Assembly: GCA_963675365.2 (NCBI GenBank)
Contig: CAXXVA010000003.1
Span: forward strand, 1,240,001 to 1,304,000
Length of the DNA stretch: 64,000 nucleotides
Direction: 5' to 3'
DNA from: CAXXOK01 sp963675365
Lineage (GTDB): Bacteria; Bacillota; Clostridia; Christensenellales; Aristaeellaceae
Made by a program: the position numbers and the translations under genes. Below are positions 7,665 to 16,053 of this stretch, one piece after another. Under the pieces are notes generated by a model. It did not search any database. It saw nothing but the letters and a program-made list of their open reading frames with translations, and was not told the DNA's origin. Position 1 is the stretch's first letter; every line of letters starts with the position of its first letter.

Positions 7665-9056
7665 TTATGGTTCGATCGTGATATTCTTCCCATTACTTCT
7701 GGGGTTTTGAGTGTAGCGAAGATCCGAAAAAGAGAGGATTGTATCCCCGAGCAAGATTAGATTGCGGATTACGACGTCGTCGATTGTGTAATCTTTGGAA
7801 AAGGCAAAGATGCGTACAGACGGCAGTTTGCCGGAGAGCACGTTTACGTTTTCGATCAGTACGTCCCGGATGTTGCCGCGCTCCTTGGTTTTAGACCACT
7901 GCGATTTGGTGGTCGTGAGGTCGATTAAAAACTCCGCGCCGTCGCCCTGGGCGAGGTTGCAATCTTCTACGGTAATGTTTTTGAAGACGACGTTTTGAAT
8001 CAGCGCGTTGTCGCTGTTGTGGATGGAAATCACGGGCTTGTGGTTTGCGTGGAGGACTGTGATGTTTTCAAAGCGGATGTTCTCCATCACATCCGCGCGT
8101 GTTTCGTAACCGATCTCGCAGCTCTGCGCCAGATCGGTCCACAGCACGCAGTCGGAAAACGATATATTGCTTACGTCGCCGTCGTAGCCCTTGACGACCA
8201 TGTTATCGTCCCATCCGCGCACGAAGCAGTTTCGTACCGCGACGTCTTGGCAGCTCTGCAGGGTAATCCCATCGGAATTGGAACGCGCGCCGATGATCTT
8301 GACACGGTCGATCTCCACGTCCTCGCAGTGGTAGAGGTTCAGCGTCCACGCGGCGGGGTCCAGGATCGTAACGTCGGCAATCTGTACATTGTCGCAATGC
8401 GAAAAATCAATAGGAACGGTCTGCTGTTCCCAGCGGTGAAACGCGCTTCCATCGATGATGCCGTGTCCGAGGATACGGATGTTTTCCGCGTCATAGGCCA
8501 CAAACTGCCCCCGCACCACCGCGCCGGGAAACAGGTATACCGTCTGCCCGTTATGAAGCTCCACGGTGCCGATGTTATGCAGGCCGTCTCCGTAAACCAG
8601 CACGTTTTCACCGGCCGGGATTTCGGTGTCGGTCGTCTCGGCAAACAGATGCAGCGCGCCCTCCTGGCTATCATTGATCTCCACAGTCAGCCATGCCGGG
8701 TGATCCAGTGCGAAGCGCACGGTATCGCCGTCGATGACCGGCGCAATCCCTTCAGCCAGCGGCCGTACGACCGCCGAAGCAATAGCCTGCCCTGTAAAAC
8801 GGACCGTGATTTCAGCCGTTCCGTCCAGACCGAAACGCACGACGGGCGCAAGCGTCGTCGGCGGGCGGCTGGTCCACACACGGGTCAGGTTGACGGCCGT
8901 ATCGATCACGGTCAGTTCCTGGCCGTCCACCCAAACCCGGCAAGAAGCGCTGACAGGCATTGCGTCCGGCATGGAATACAGGGTATGTGCCGCGGCGGGC
9001 ACAAACGTTGATAAAATCATCAGCAGCAACACTCCGGTCGTCCGTAATTTACGCAT
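7665..9056 (-). CDS. Exported GH28-like beta-helix protein with altered active site
   Basis: A 463-residue pectin-lyase-fold protein with a signal peptide (MRKLRTTG then a hydrophobic core ending VPAAAHT), so it acts outside the membrane. Parallel beta-helix repeats run from about residue 160 to the end. The polygalacturonase Asp positions are kept: NSDG (D262) and GWDDN (D282-D283), about 21 residues apart as in Aspergillus endopolygalacturonases. The usual GHG motif that should follow reads AQSCEIG, so the His is missing, and no RIK motif is seen. It may be a hydrolase of a different linkage or a GH49/GH87-like relative. Start at 9056 is set by GGAGGAAA and the signal peptide. It overlaps the GH65 gene by eight bases. 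Confidence 0.75.
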   Translation of the reverse strand: MRKLRTTGVLLLMILSTFVPAAAHTLYSMPDAMPVSASCRVWVDGQELTVIDTAVNLTRVWTSRPPTTLAPVVRFGLDGTAEITVRFTGQAIASAVVRPLAEGIAPVIDGDTVRFALDHPAWLTVEINDSQEGALHLFAETTDTEIPAGENVLVYGDGLHNIGTVELHNGQTVYLFPGAVVRGQFVAYDAENIRILGHGIIDGSAFHRWEQQTVPIDFSHCDNVQIADVTILDPAAWTLNLYHCEDVEIDRVKIIGARSNSDGITLQSCQDVAVRNCFVRGWDDNMVVKGYDGDVSNISFSDCVLWTDLAQSCEIGYETRADVMENIRFENITVLHANHKPVISIHNSDNALIQNVVFKNITVEDCNLAQGDGAEFLIDLTTTKSQWSKTKERGNIRDVLIENVNVLSGKLPSVRIFAFSKDYTIDDVVIRNLILLGDTILSFSDLRYTQNPRSNGKNITIEP

Positions 9057-11283
9057 CGCGGGTTTCCTCCAGCGGGTAGCGTATGGATTGTGCCTGGGGC
9101 AGGATTTCCTTTCCGTAAAGGAGAACGGGGATGGCCTCTCCCTCGCAGGAAAGCGATATGCCGTGTGCACTGACGTCCACGCGCACCAGCGACGAACGTA
9201 CCTGCATGGCAAAGGAAAACCGTTGCCATTGCCTGGGCAGCCACGGGTTCAGCGAAAGCTGTCCGTTTTCATATCGCGCGCCGCCGAAGCCCTGGATGAT
9301 GGTCATCCACGCGGCGGCAACGCTTGACAGATGAAGCCCCTCGTTTGTATTGCGGTTGTAGTTATCCAGATCCAGCCGCGTAGCGAACGCGAAGAAACGC
9401 AGCGTCTCATCCCTGAGCCCGAGCTCCGCCGCAAGCGAGGCGTGGATGGCCGGGGACAGGCTTGACTCGTGCACACAGCGCGGTTCATAGTATGCGTAGT
9501 TTTTCGCTTTTTCTTCCCGGGTGAAGTCCTCCCCGTACAGAAGCATGGCCATCAGCACGTCGGGCTGCTTGAGCATATCTGTGCGGTAAATGCGGTCATA
9601 ACTCCAGTGCGCGTAGAGAGGAAACTCCTCCTTAGGGATCTGTCGTACGTCAATATGCGGGAGATTGAAATAGCCCTCATGCTGCTCGAATACCTTGTCC
9701 CCCCGCTGAATGAAGATCATGCTCCGGGCGGCTTTGCGCCAGTTTTCGATTTCCGTATTATCAATGTCAGTCGCCTTCAAAAGCGCGTCGCGCTGTGTTT
9801 CGTTCAGCGAGGAGGCAACGTCCGCCGCCAGCAGCAGCGCTTTTTTACCCATGAAATTGGTATAGAAATCGTTGGAGACCATCATGTGGAACTCGTCGGG
9901 GCCCATTACGCCGTAAAAGCCGAATCCCTGTTCGTTCCAGTCGCCGCGGGAATACAGATACCGGGCGATCTGTACCAGCATCTGGGCGCCTTCGGCCTGC
10001 AAAAACGCGGTGTCGCCGGTCACGGCGGCGTATTTATCAATCGCATAGGCAATGCCCGTAGACGGCTGCATTTGCAGCGAGGAATGCTGCCACAGCGTAC
10101 AGGCTTCCGTGCCGTCCAGCGTCGCCACGGGATAGCACGCGCCTTCCAGCCCCAGTTCCTTTGCGCGGTCCATAGCCTGCGGCAGCGTGCGATACCGGTA
10201 TTCCAGCAGGGTTTTGGCGGCTTTTGGATCGCTGAACAGATAAAACGGCAAACCGTAGGTTTCCGTATCCCAAAACGCGTGGCCGTTGTACACCTCGCCG
10301 GTCAGCCCTTTGGCGCCGATATTGTTGCGGGTGCTTAAGCCCCGATAGGTGGAATGCAGCTGAAACAGGCAATACCGTATCCCCTGCTGGTTTTCGGGAT
10401 CGCCGTCAATGCGCACGTCGCTATGGTGCCAGAAGCGATTCCAGCTTTCCAGATTCTCCTGTCTGAGCACGTCAAACTCCAGGGGTTCGGCCGCGGGAGG
10501 CATGGTTTCGCCCGGATAGACCGTATGCACGCATACGATGCGCTGGGCGGATACAGGCTTGTTTTTGGTTAACTTGAACGTAAAACGTTTCAGCAAAAGA
10601 CGATGCCGCCGGATCTCCCGATGGCTGCCCGGGCACCGGGTGTAGAGGATATAGCGGGCGGAAATTCCGGTGGTTCCTGTTTCCAGAATCATCTGGTTGT
10701 CCGCATTCAGGGTTTCCTTCCACAGGCAGGTTCCGGTGGTTTGGTGGACGTTGTTGCCATCTATGCCCATTTCAAGCAGCGCTTCCGCGTCGCTGTCCAG
10801 CGCTTCCAGGGTGATGCGCTGCGCCAGAAGCTGCGGGTGATCCATACTCAAGAGCCGTTCGAATTTTAGCAAAACTCGCCCCGCCTGCCGGGTATGCCAG
10901 CAAAAGCTTCGGGTTAACACGCCGTCGGCGAACCGCAGGGTACGGATATAATCCGAAAACTCGCACGCGTCCAGGTTCAGCGTTTCCCCAGCGACGGAAA
11001 GCGAGGTTAATAGGCAATCCGCAGCGGCCGGCATATAGTGGGTGTTGCGCACGAAGCCCAGGTAATTGCTCTCGGGCTGGTAAGGCTGTTTTTCATAAAC
11101 GCCGCCCAGATAAAATCCGCGCAGGCTTTCGCCGCCGCCTTCGTCAAAATAGCCGCGTACACCCATGTGCTCGTTGGCAAGCGAGAATACGCTCTCGCTC
11201 TCCAGCGCGTAACGGGGATCGTATCCGATTTCCTGAATGATATCCGAATCCACATGAAAATACCGGTCGGCAGACTTCGCCAT
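9049..11283 (-). CDS. GH65 disaccharide phosphorylase
   Basis: Cytoplasmic inverting phosphorylase that splits an alpha-glucosyl disaccharide into beta-glucose 1-phosphate plus the acceptor. The 744 residues show the family architecture: N-terminal beta-sandwich (NEHMGVRGYFDEGG), then the (alpha/alpha)6 barrel with HAFWDTET and the catalytic acid in GVMGPDEFH near residue 464, and a small C-terminal beta domain. The stretch GACYPVATLDGTEACTLWQH around the acceptor site differs from maltose phosphorylase as I recall it. Alpha-glucosyl-rhamnose-type phosphorylases are one candidate for specificity. It lies 15 bases after the permease gene in the operon starting at 14598, so its substrate should be what that importer brings in. 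Confidence 0.88.
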   Translation of the reverse strand: MAKSADRYFHVDSDIIQEIGYDPRYALESESVFSLANEHMGVRGYFDEGGGESLRGFYLGGVYEKQPYQPESNYLGFVRNTHYMPAAADCLLTSLSVAGETLNLDACEFSDYIRTLRFADGVLTRSFCWHTRQAGRVLLKFERLLSMDHPQLLAQRITLEALDSDAEALLEMGIDGNNVHQTTGTCLWKETLNADNQMILETGTTGISARYILYTRCPGSHREIRRHRLLLKRFTFKLTKNKPVSAQRIVCVHTVYPGETMPPAAEPLEFDVLRQENLESWNRFWHHSDVRIDGDPENQQGIRYCLFQLHSTYRGLSTRNNIGAKGLTGEVYNGHAFWDTETYGLPFYLFSDPKAAKTLLEYRYRTLPQAMDRAKELGLEGACYPVATLDGTEACTLWQHSSLQMQPSTGIAYAIDKYAAVTGDTAFLQAEGAQMLVQIARYLYSRGDWNEQGFGFYGVMGPDEFHMMVSNDFYTNFMGKKALLLAADVASSLNETQRDALLKATDIDNTEIENWRKAARSMIFIQRGDKVFEQHEGYFNLPHIDVRQIPKEEFPLYAHWSYDRIYRTDMLKQPDVLMAMLLYGEDFTREEKAKNYAYYEPRCVHESSLSPAIHASLAAELGLRDETLRFFAFATRLDLDNYNRNTNEGLHLSSVAAAWMTIIQGFGGARYENGQLSLNPWLPRQWQRFSFAMQVRSSLVRVDVSAHGISLSCEGEAIPVLLYGKEILPQAQSIRYPLEETRDA

Positions 11284-11298
11284 GGAAACTCTCCCCCT

Positions 11299-12198
11299 TT
11301 ACCCTTTGATGCCCGCGGAGATCACGTTCTGGGTGATCTGGCGCTGGAACGCGATAAATAAGACGATGGGCGGGATGATGGAAAATACGATGGCGCGGAT
11401 GATATCCATATTGTTGACGCGGTCGGATGTCCGGTAGGTGAACAACCGCACCATGACCGTTTCCAGCTTCGTGCCGCTGAGCACCAGGTACGGCAGCAGA
11501 AAATCACTCCAGGCCGCGTTGACAGCGTAAATGATGATGACGATATTAATGGGCATCGACAGCGGCAGCACGATGCGCGTAAACAGGTTCCAGTTGGAAC
11601 AGCCGTCCAATCGCGCCGCTTCCAAAAGGCTGTCGGGCATGGCGTCGTAAAAATTCTTGAATAAGACCACATAAAATGCGCTGGCTCCGGCGGAAAGCCA
11701 AAGCGGGATAAACGACGCGCTCAGTCCCAGGCGGTTGATGTTCATAAACAAGGGCACGATGGCCGTGGTTGCGGGCACCATCAGCGTTCCCATAATCATG
11801 CCGTAGACAATCTTCCATCCCCTTGGTTTCAGGCGGCTGATTCCATAGGCTAAAAGCCCGTTGCAAAGTACCGCAATCACCACGCTGCCAAGCACGACAA
11901 ACAATGAGTTAAGATAATAGCGCACATACTTCATCTGGTTCCAGGTGTCGATATATTCGTCCAGGGAGAAGCTGACAGGCAGGAATTGCTGGTAATAATG
12001 GTTGTCCGCCGCTTTGACGCCGCGGTTGAATTCTTTCAAATCCTTAAACCCGGACAAAATCACCCACACCACGGGCATAATGGCAAACAGAACCATGAAT
12101 ACGCAGAAAACCGTCATCAGGATGTAGCCGACCTTCACGCGAGGGTTCTGCAGATCGTAAGGGCGGACGGCTCCGGAATGCAGCGTATGTTTTTTCAT
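11299..12198 (-). CDS. CUT1 sugar ABC transporter permease (MalG type)
   Basis: Permease of 299 residues with a first membrane span near residues 27-50 and the EAA loop LEAARLDGCSNW with IVLPLSMP in the second half, ending NVISAGIKG as MalG-type proteins do. It lies between the partner permease and the GH65 phosphorylase, 16 bases after the partner. GGAGGG precedes the ATG. It pairs with 12215-13117 to form the membrane channel of a disaccharide importer; the ATPase must come from elsewhere. Confidence 0.92.
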   Translation of the reverse strand: MKKHTLHSGAVRPYDLQNPRVKVGYILMTVFCVFMVLFAIMPVVWVILSGFKDLKEFNRGVKAADNHYYQQFLPVSFSLDEYIDTWNQMKYVRYYLNSLFVVLGSVVIAVLCNGLLAYGISRLKPRGWKIVYGMIMGTLMVPATTAIVPLFMNINRLGLSASFIPLWLSAGASAFYVVLFKNFYDAMPDSLLEAARLDGCSNWNLFTRIVLPLSMPINIVIIIYAVNAAWSDFLLPYLVLSGTKLETVMVRLFTYRTSDRVNNMDIIRAIVFSIIPPIVLFIAFQRQITQNVISAGIKG

Positions 12199-12214
12199 CT
12201 GGTTCCACCCTCCC

Positions 12215-13117
12215 TCACATGTCCAGTTTTTTATTGACTCTGTTGTATAACAGCGTCAGCAGCACAAGCATCACGCCAACGATGACCGATACGGCGCTAG
12301 CGCGGCTGTAATCGTAGTACTCAAACGCGTAGCGGAACACAAGCTGCATCAGCGATACGGACGCGTTGTTGGGCCCGCCGTTGGTCATCACCAGCGGTTC
12401 GTACAAAATCTGGAATACCGCGATCACCTGTAAAATCAACAGGGTGCGCGCCAGGTTATAAAGCTGCGGTATGGTTACGTGCCATACGCGCTGTTTTACG
12501 TTCGCGCCGTCGATCACCGCCGCCTCGTAGAGTTCGGGATTGATGCCCTGCAGCCCCGCAAGATACAAAAGCGCCGTCGCGCCCGCGCCTTTCCAGGTCA
12601 TGGTGATGACGATCATCGGGATGACGCGGGAGGCGTTGTTCAGGTAATCCTGCGCGGGGATGCCAAACAGGGAAAGCAGCATGTTCATCGCGCCATAATC
12701 GTCGCTTTTGAACACGTACCGCCACAGGAACACCGTGGCGAGGCCGGGCACGATATTGGGCAGGTAGACAGCTGTGCGAAACAGGCTTTTGCCGCGTACG
12801 GATTCGTGGATGAAAATCGCCAGGATAATGGGCAGCAGATAACCGATCACAAGCGACCACAGCATATACAGGAACGTATTGCGCACGGCGGGCCAGAAAT
12901 CCGGCTGATTGAATACGGATCTGAAATTTTCAAACCCTACGAACTGGATCAGCCGCATGCCCTTGGTTTCATACAGCGAAAGGCGCAGCGCCTCGACGAG
13001 CGGCTCCCAGATGAAGAAGGCAAACAGGATCAGCCCCGGAATCATTAGCGCCCATGCGCCAAGATCCAGCCTCCATCTACCATATCGCGAATGCCCGCGA
13101 CGCAGCCGTTTGTCCAT
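12215..13117 (-). CDS. CUT1 sugar ABC transporter permease (MalF type)
   Basis: Permease of 300 residues with a basic N-terminus (MDKRLRRGHSRYGRW), membrane spans beginning near residue 20 and the EAA loop YEAAVIDGANVKQ with VTIPQLY. It is the first permease of the operon and is separated from the binding-protein gene by 110 bases that contain a long stem-loop. By context it imports the substrate of the GH65 phosphorylase encoded two genes downstream. Confidence 0.92.
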   Translation of the reverse strand: MDKRLRRGHSRYGRWRLDLGAWALMIPGLILFAFFIWEPLVEALRLSLYETKGMRLIQFVGFENFRSVFNQPDFWPAVRNTFLYMLWSLVIGYLLPIILAIFIHESVRGKSLFRTAVYLPNIVPGLATVFLWRYVFKSDDYGAMNMLLSLFGIPAQDYLNNASRVIPMIVITMTWKGAGATALLYLAGLQGINPELYEAAVIDGANVKQRVWHVTIPQLYNLARTLLILQVIAVFQILYEPLVMTNGGPNNASVSLMQLVFRYAFEYYDYSRASAVSVIVGVMLVLLTLLYNRVNKKLDM

Positions 13118-13150
13118 CGGATTACCCCTTATTTTGCGTGTTTTGGATGC

Positions 13151-13196
13151 AACACCGTCACGGCAAGGGCGTGACCGCCTTTACCGTGACGGTGTT
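13151..13196 (-). promoter_or_regulatory. Long intercistronic stem-loop after binding-protein gene
   Basis: Thirteen perfectly paired bases (AACACCGTCACGG / CCGTGACGGTGTT) continue inward with a second near-perfect paired segment around a TGAC loop. There is no T run on the minus strand, so it looks like an mRNA-stabilising or processing hairpin and not a terminator. It lies 31 bases after the binding-protein stop. Confidence 0.7.
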
Positions 13197-13227
13197 AATT
13201 AGTTGGTTATACGTTCAGCAGGCTTGG

Positions 13228-14598
13228 TTAATTTACCTGCTCGTCAAGCATGGCCTGAAGGTTTGCGTTGGCCGTATCCATCAGCGCCTGCACATCAGCG
13301 TTTTCGTCGGTAACGACTGCCTGCAGAACCTTGGTCAGCTCGGCGTACATTTCCTGGGTGAGCTGCGGCTCTTCCATGCGGAGGTTGCCTTCTGTTGCAA
13401 CGGTATTGAAGTAATTGTCAAACATACGGTTGTCAACGTTTGAGTATTCTTCCACAACGGCTAACAGCGCCGCGTTATACTCTTCACCCGTCCAGGCCGG
13501 GAATCCCTTGATGACGGGAATACCATTCTCCACGCGGTATTTGGCGTCTTCCACCAGACCGGCTTTCACGGTATCGGTCAGCACAGGGGATTTACCCATG
13601 ACTTCCAGATAGGTCAGCGCCGCGTTGATCTCGTCGGGGGTGGCGTTGGCGGCGAACATGTAAGGCGTGCCGCCGAACAGGCTGTATTGCTCGCCCGTCG
13701 GTCCCTTGGGCATGCCGACCATCATCAGCTGGTCCACGGCCAGGCCGTTGTTGGCGGTGGGCTGGTTGACGGCGTCGTTGGCGGCGATGTACATCGCGGC
13801 GGCGCCGGTGGCAAGCTGCGTGAAGCCCGTGCCCCAATTTTCGCTGGTGGGGTCGCTCGTCAGCACGTCGTACTTCCATTTGAGGTCTTTGACATACTGC
13901 ATGGCGGCGACGGCTTCGGGGCTGTTGAGGTTGGCCATCCAATTGCCGTCGGCATCCTGCACTTCAAGCTCTGCGCCGAAGCACCAGGCGATGTTGGAGA
14001 AGTGCCAGCCGCCCGCGTTATCCTGGGCCAGCAGGCACAGACCGGCGGAGCCCGTGGCTTCTTTGATCTTGACGGAGACTTCCGCAAGTTCTTCCCAGGT
14101 CGTGGGATAGAGCGGAATGCCGTCTTCGTCCACGAGGCCCGCATCGGCGAACACTTCGGCGTTGATCATCAGGCCGAGGGCATAGCCGTCGCGTGGGGTG
14201 CCGTACACGCGGCCGTTCTCATCGCTGAGCAGCTCGCGGATGGAGGGATTCATCTGGTCGATCCAGCCAAGCGCGGTCAGTTCGTCGGTAATATCGGCAA
14301 CGAATTCGCCGCGGATCAGCTTGGAGGGTTCGGTGAACCAGGTTTCGAAGATGGTCGGAACCGTGCCGGCTTCCGCCATGGCGACGAAGGTATCAACCGC
14401 ATACTTGTAATGCGCTTTGACCACTTCCACGTCGGGCATCAGCTTTGCGAACTCCGCCATATAGTAGTCGTGGGATTCAATGGCGGCAGTGTCCACGTCT
14501 TCGGGGTAAATACCAAGCTTCAGCACGGTTTCGGCCAGTGCGAGGCTTGCGCTCAGGATCAGGCACAGCGTCAGGACCAGAGCAATCAGTTTCTTCAT
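13228..14598 (-). CDS. Sugar ABC transporter solute-binding protein
   Basis: Binding protein of the importer feeding the GH65 phosphorylase; SBP_bac_1-like, 456 residues. The signal peptide is MKKLIALVLTLCLILS with cleavage near LALA-ET. The Cys lies inside the hydrophobic core and has no lipobox context. Family-typical segments include GRVYGTPRDGYALGL and TTWEELAEV. The ATG at 14598 is chosen over upstream starts because GGAGG precedes it and the signal peptide begins there. A consensus promoter and two copies of the LacI-type operator lie in the roughly 220 bases upstream, giving a leader of about 185 bases. Confidence 0.93.
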   Translation of the reverse strand: MKKLIALVLTLCLILSASLALAETVLKLGIYPEDVDTAAIESHDYYMAEFAKLMPDVEVVKAHYKYAVDTFVAMAEAGTVPTIFETWFTEPSKLIRGEFVADITDELTALGWIDQMNPSIRELLSDENGRVYGTPRDGYALGLMINAEVFADAGLVDEDGIPLYPTTWEELAEVSVKIKEATGSAGLCLLAQDNAGGWHFSNIAWCFGAELEVQDADGNWMANLNSPEAVAAMQYVKDLKWKYDVLTSDPTSENWGTGFTQLATGAAAMYIAANDAVNQPTANNGLAVDQLMMVGMPKGPTGEQYSLFGGTPYMFAANATPDEINAALTYLEVMGKSPVLTDTVKAGLVEDAKYRVENGIPVIKGFPAWTGEEYNAALLAVVEEYSNVDNRMFDNYFNTVATEGNLRMEEPQLTQEMYAELTKVLQAVVTDENADVQALMDTANANLQAMLDEQVN

Positions 14599-14664
14599 GG
14601 GATGGCCTCCTTCATATTTGGTTGTTTTGCGATATGCATGCACATATCCTTTTCCCATCACGTG

Positions 14665-14680
14665 GGTTTTACGTTAAACC
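14665..14680 (-). promoter_or_regulatory. LacI-type operator copy A
   Basis: Near-palindrome GGTTTTACGTTAAACC with a central ACGT. It lies in the leader of the binding-protein gene, about 66 bases before the ATG. It shares 15 of 16 bases with copy B and matches copy C when reversed. Confidence 0.75.
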
Positions 14681-14768
14681 TTTCGGATGGTTTCCGATTT
14701 TCCTATCCGCTGCGGCAGGATGGCGCCATCCCCCTGCATCACGGGACCAGAAAATCAACCGGATGGAA

Positions 14769-14784
14769 GGTTTTACGTTAAACT
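14769..14784 (-). promoter_or_regulatory. LacI-type operator copy B, at the transcription start
   Basis: GGTTTTACGTTAAACT, just downstream of the -10 box of the minus-strand promoter (14792-14797). Repressor bound here would block the transport/phosphorylase operon. Confidence 0.8.
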
Positions 14785-14791
14785 TAGCACA

Positions 14792-14820
14792 ATTATAACA
14801 TCGCCATTTTCCGTTGTCAA
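14792..14820 (-). promoter_or_regulatory. Consensus sigma-A promoter of the transport/GH65 operon
   Basis: On the minus strand TTGACA (14815-14820) and TATAAT (14792-14797) are separated by exactly 17 bases. It drives 13228-14598 and the genes after it. Confidence 0.88.
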
Positions 14821-14887
14821 TAGCCCCGGAGGAAATTATTCGTCCGATTTTCAGCAGCCTGTTCCAATCGGCGGTGCGAACGTCGTC

Positions 14888-14916
14888 TTGACACATTCGC
14901 AAGCAAACAGTAGTAT
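14888..14916 (+). promoter_or_regulatory. Promoter of the LacI-family gene
   Basis: TTGACA at 14888-14893 and TAGTAT at 14911-14916, spacing 17. The operator-like copy D follows at once, suggesting autoregulation. Confidence 0.7.
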
Positions 14917-14924
14917 ACTATATA

Positions 14925-14940
14925 GGTTTAACGAACAATC
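14925..14940 (+). promoter_or_regulatory. LacI-type operator copy D (degenerate)
   Basis: GGTTTAACGAACAATC keeps the left half of the GGTTTAACGTAAAAC element and degenerates on the right. Its place just past the -10 box of the regulator's own promoter supports a weaker autoregulatory site. Confidence 0.5.
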
Positions 14941-14960
14941 CACGACGGGAGGCAATCGAC

Positions 14961-15977
14961 TTGGCAACCATTAAGGATATTGCCAATCTGGTCGGCGTTA
15001 GCCCAACCACGGTCACCAACGTGATCCGCGGCAACGCCGGACGCGTATCGCCGGAAATGATCAAACGCATTAAGCAGGCCATGCAGGATATGGAGTATGT
15101 GCCCAATCTTTCCGCCCGCGCGCTGGTCTCCTCCAGTTCACACATCATCGGCGTGATCAACCATCTGGTCCCGCGCGAGGTGGGCGGTTTTTTCCAGGAT
15201 CCGTTCCACGGCGCGATGCTCTCGGGCGTAGAGGAAGCGCTGCGCACCCGCGGGTATTATATGATGATCCGTTCCATCGACACCGCACGCGACCTGTTAA
15301 GCCTCCTGAGCAACTGGAATCTGGACGGCTTGATTCTGACGGGTATTTTCCCCTCGGAGTTTTTCAATAAGCTGACGAACCAGAAAACCCCTTTCCTGCT
15401 GGTAGACAGCTATGTATCCGATAAAGTCCCCCAGATCCGGTTGGAGGACCGCAAGGGCGGTTACATCGCGGCCAAGCACCTTTTGGAAAACGGCCACCGG
15501 CGCATCCTGTTCTGCGGGCCGCCCATTCACGCGCACGGCGTGCTCAGGGAGCGCTTCGAGGGCTTCCGGGAAGCGCTTGCGGAATACGGGCTGACGCCCG
15601 ACGATAGGGACATCTACGGGCTTGAGATCGGCATCGAGGAGAGCACGGCGCTGGGCCGGGAGCTGGCCAAACGCAAGGATTATACCGCGATCTTCGCCAC
15701 GGCGGACATCCTGGCGGCGGGGATCATTTCCGGCCTGCACGAAGGCGGCCGCAGCGTGCCGTATGACGTCAGCGTCGTGGGCTTTGACGATCTGAACATC
15801 GCGAGGCTGACCAGCCCGCAGTTGACAACCGTCCATCAGGATGCTACACTGCGCGGTATCAAGGCCGCGGAAATGCTGATCCGCCATATCGAGCACGATA
15901 AGGACGCGCAGAACCGCATCGTTATGCCGGTCAAGCTGGTGCAGCGCCAAAGTGTGTGCAAACGAACGGACGCATAA
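14961..15977 (+). CDS. LacI-family transcriptional regulator
   Basis: Sugar-responsive repressor of 338 residues. The N-terminal LacI helix-turn-helix is complete (TIKDIANLVGVSPTTVTNVI, then YVPNLSARAL hinge). It is followed by a periplasmic-binding-protein-like effector domain (GVINHLVPREVGG, ILTGIFPSE, VVGFDDLNIARLTSPQLTTV). The start codon is TTG at 14961 with GGGAGG eight bases upstream, and no better ATG exists. It is divergent from the importer/GH65 operon and upstream of a second GH65 gene. Four copies of one near-palindrome flank these genes at 14665, 14769, 14925 and 16018, so it is the likely repressor of both arms. Confidence 0.93.
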   Translation: MATIKDIANLVGVSPTTVTNVIRGNAGRVSPEMIKRIKQAMQDMEYVPNLSARALVSSSSHIIGVINHLVPREVGGFFQDPFHGAMLSGVEEALRTRGYYMMIRSIDTARDLLSLLSNWNLDGLILTGIFPSEFFNKLTNQKTPFLLVDSYVSDKVPQIRLEDRKGGYIAAKHLLENGHRRILFCGPPIHAHGVLRERFEGFREALAEYGLTPDDRDIYGLEIGIEESTALGRELAKRKDYTAIFATADILAAGIISGLHEGGRSVPYDVSVVGFDDLNIARLTSPQLTTVHQDATLRGIKAAEMLIRHIEHDKDAQNRIVMPVKLVQRQSVCKRTDA

Positions 15978-16017
15978 TCACGGGTTTCATAGCGGAAGCC
16001 CTTTTCTTTTCGGGATA

Positions 16018-16033
16018 GGTTTAACGTAAAACT
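16018..16033 (+). promoter_or_regulatory. LacI-type operator copy C
   Basis: GGTTTAACGTAAAACT, the reverse complement of copies A/B with at most one end mismatch. It lies 21 bases before the GTG start of the second GH65 gene and just ahead of its ribosome binding site. I see no separate -10/-35, so it may act as a roadblock. Confidence 0.75.
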
Positions 16034-16053
16034 CTACTGAAAGGAGCGGTTTC

